Source: a virus. From it: a stretch of DNA of 22,732 nucleotides. The stretch lies in the IMG/VR virus record IMGVR_UViG_3300025809_000134, positions 1 through 22,732 of that record; one strand, 5' to 3'. The notes beneath the pieces were generated by a model. The model ran no database searches, was not told where the DNA came from, and saw nothing but the letters and a program-made list of their open reading frames with translations. Shown in pieces: positions 22,144-22,732 of this stretch (position 1 is its first letter; each line of letters starts with the position of its first letter). The translations under genes and the position numbers were made by a program.

Positions 22144-22732
22144 TTATGTAATATCGCCAGTGACATCCCAACCTATACTAGTCTTGGTAAGTATCATTGC
22201 TGTCCCTGTAGTTAACACTTGTGGATATGTTACATTACCATTAGGAGTATAGAACGTTTGAGTATTAGTCTCTATTGTTATAGCTCCAGTTGCATTTCGT
22301 ACCCTGTTAACCAAAACTCTGTCACCCGAAGAGAAAGTCGAACTATCTAGTATATAAGTTACTGTACTAGCACTCTTTCTATTAAGATATGTGTTTGTAG
22401 CTTGTCTAGTAAATGTTTGCGCTGCAGGGTCATCGTAAGTAATTTGAAAATTAACTTCTTCCGAATCATTAACAATAACTGCCCACTCATCATTTGCACG
22501 ATTTACTAATCTACATCCTTTCCATTGAGCTGGTATAGAGAAAATTCCGTTATCTACACCGTTTAGTGTTACACCAACAGGAGCTTGTATAAAAGTACCA
22601 CCCACGCCTAGTTGTACTACTTGCATTACCGTATTTGGATTAAAAGGAATACTAGCAAAAGTAGGAATAAATAAGGTATTAGGATTAGGGTTATCCATCC
22701 ATATAGTCTTACCTGTATCATTAAATTCTAAT
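22144..22732 (-). CDS. Probable tail fibre protein, C-terminal part (5' end outside window)
   Basis: A frame open to the right edge of the window; an in-frame ATG at 22698 has no good binding site close by, and the codons upstream (LEFNDTGKTIW) read as protein, so the gene is probably longer. The 190-odd visible residues are β-rich with Thr, Asn, Val and Gly dominating, no cysteine cluster and no membrane segment. Blocks such as GIFSIPAQWKGCRLVNRAND and TYLNRKSASTVTYILDSSTF look like fibre or β-helix strands. Its stop is 11 bases before the small terminase candidate, the place of the tail fibre gene (17) in T7. It may be the receptor-binding end, but a different structural protein cannot be excluded. 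Confidence 0.55.
   Translation of the reverse strand, partial: LEFNDTGKTIWMDNPNPNTLFIPTFASIPFNPNTVMQVVQLGVGGTFIQAPVGVTLNGVDNGIFSIPAQWKGCRLVNRANDEWAVIVNDSEEVNFQITYDDPAAQTFTRQATNTYLNRKSASTVTYILDSSTFSSGDRVLVNRVRNATGAITIETNTQTFYTPNGNVTYPQVLTTGTAMILTKTSIGWDVTGDIT

Noticed and set aside
22133-22171. TTG start adding 13 residues to the small terminase candidate
   Set aside because: It would overlap the preceding gene by 28 bases, while AAGGAG is ideally placed for ATG 22132.
1-22732. Defence system, CRISPR array, prophage integrase or attachment site
   Set aside because: No regularly spaced repeats, recombinase, toxin-antitoxin pair or known defence gene was seen; all recognised genes fit a lytic phage.

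Overview
The window looks like part of the genome of a lytic, tailed, podovirus-type phage infecting a bacterium. It is AT-rich and tightly packed: genes abut or overlap by a few bases, nearly all have purine-rich ribosome binding sites, and no gap exceeds about 130 bases. No tRNA, rRNA, CRISPR array, insertion sequence or integrase was seen. The ThyX, the recombination endonuclease VII and the T7-like virion gene set without a visible phage RNA polymerase recall marine SIO1/VpV262-type podoviruses. That placement is inference, because the polymerase, helicase and any RNA polymerase lie outside the window.

Region 1 (33-3029, + strand) is a nucleic-acid metabolism operon. It holds a 58-aa ORF, an endonuclease VII-type Holliday-junction resolvase, a second 58-aa ORF, a calcineurin-type metallophosphoesterase, a lysozyme/transglycosylase-like protein, a flavin-dependent thymidylate synthase (ThyX) and a small conserved phage protein. 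A GC-rich hairpin at about 3035-3059 separates it from the convergent late operon.

Region 2 (3061-22732, - strand) is a long morphogenesis operon. In transcription order, from right to left, it holds: the 3' end of a probable tail fibre gene, the probable small terminase, a membrane-anchored coiled-coil protein (spanin candidate), the large terminase, the portal, a small unknown protein, an FmdB-type zinc ribbon, the scaffold, the major capsid protein, a hairpin, the head-tail adaptor (gp11-like), a small protein with a HeH/SAP-like end, a tail nozzle (gp12-like) encoded as two genes, a cupin-like protein, a gp14-like ejection protein, a 1765-aa ejection protein, a 584-aa ejection protein, a gap of about 125 bases, an HNH-like basic protein, a DUF6321-like basic protein and a 192-aa probable structural protein.

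The order within the packaging and head-tail blocks follows T7 logic: fibre, small terminase, Rz-like, large terminase; then portal, scaffold, capsid, adaptor, nozzle, internal proteins. Here the packaging block lies directly upstream of the portal in one transcription unit. The most notable departures are the split nozzle, the cupin and zinc-ribbon genes inside the virion cluster, the very large ejection protein with no visible wall-degrading motif, the variant ThyX signature and the TTG start of the portal gene. I see no clearly new multi-gene system; the novelty lies in the small accessory genes and the split nozzle.
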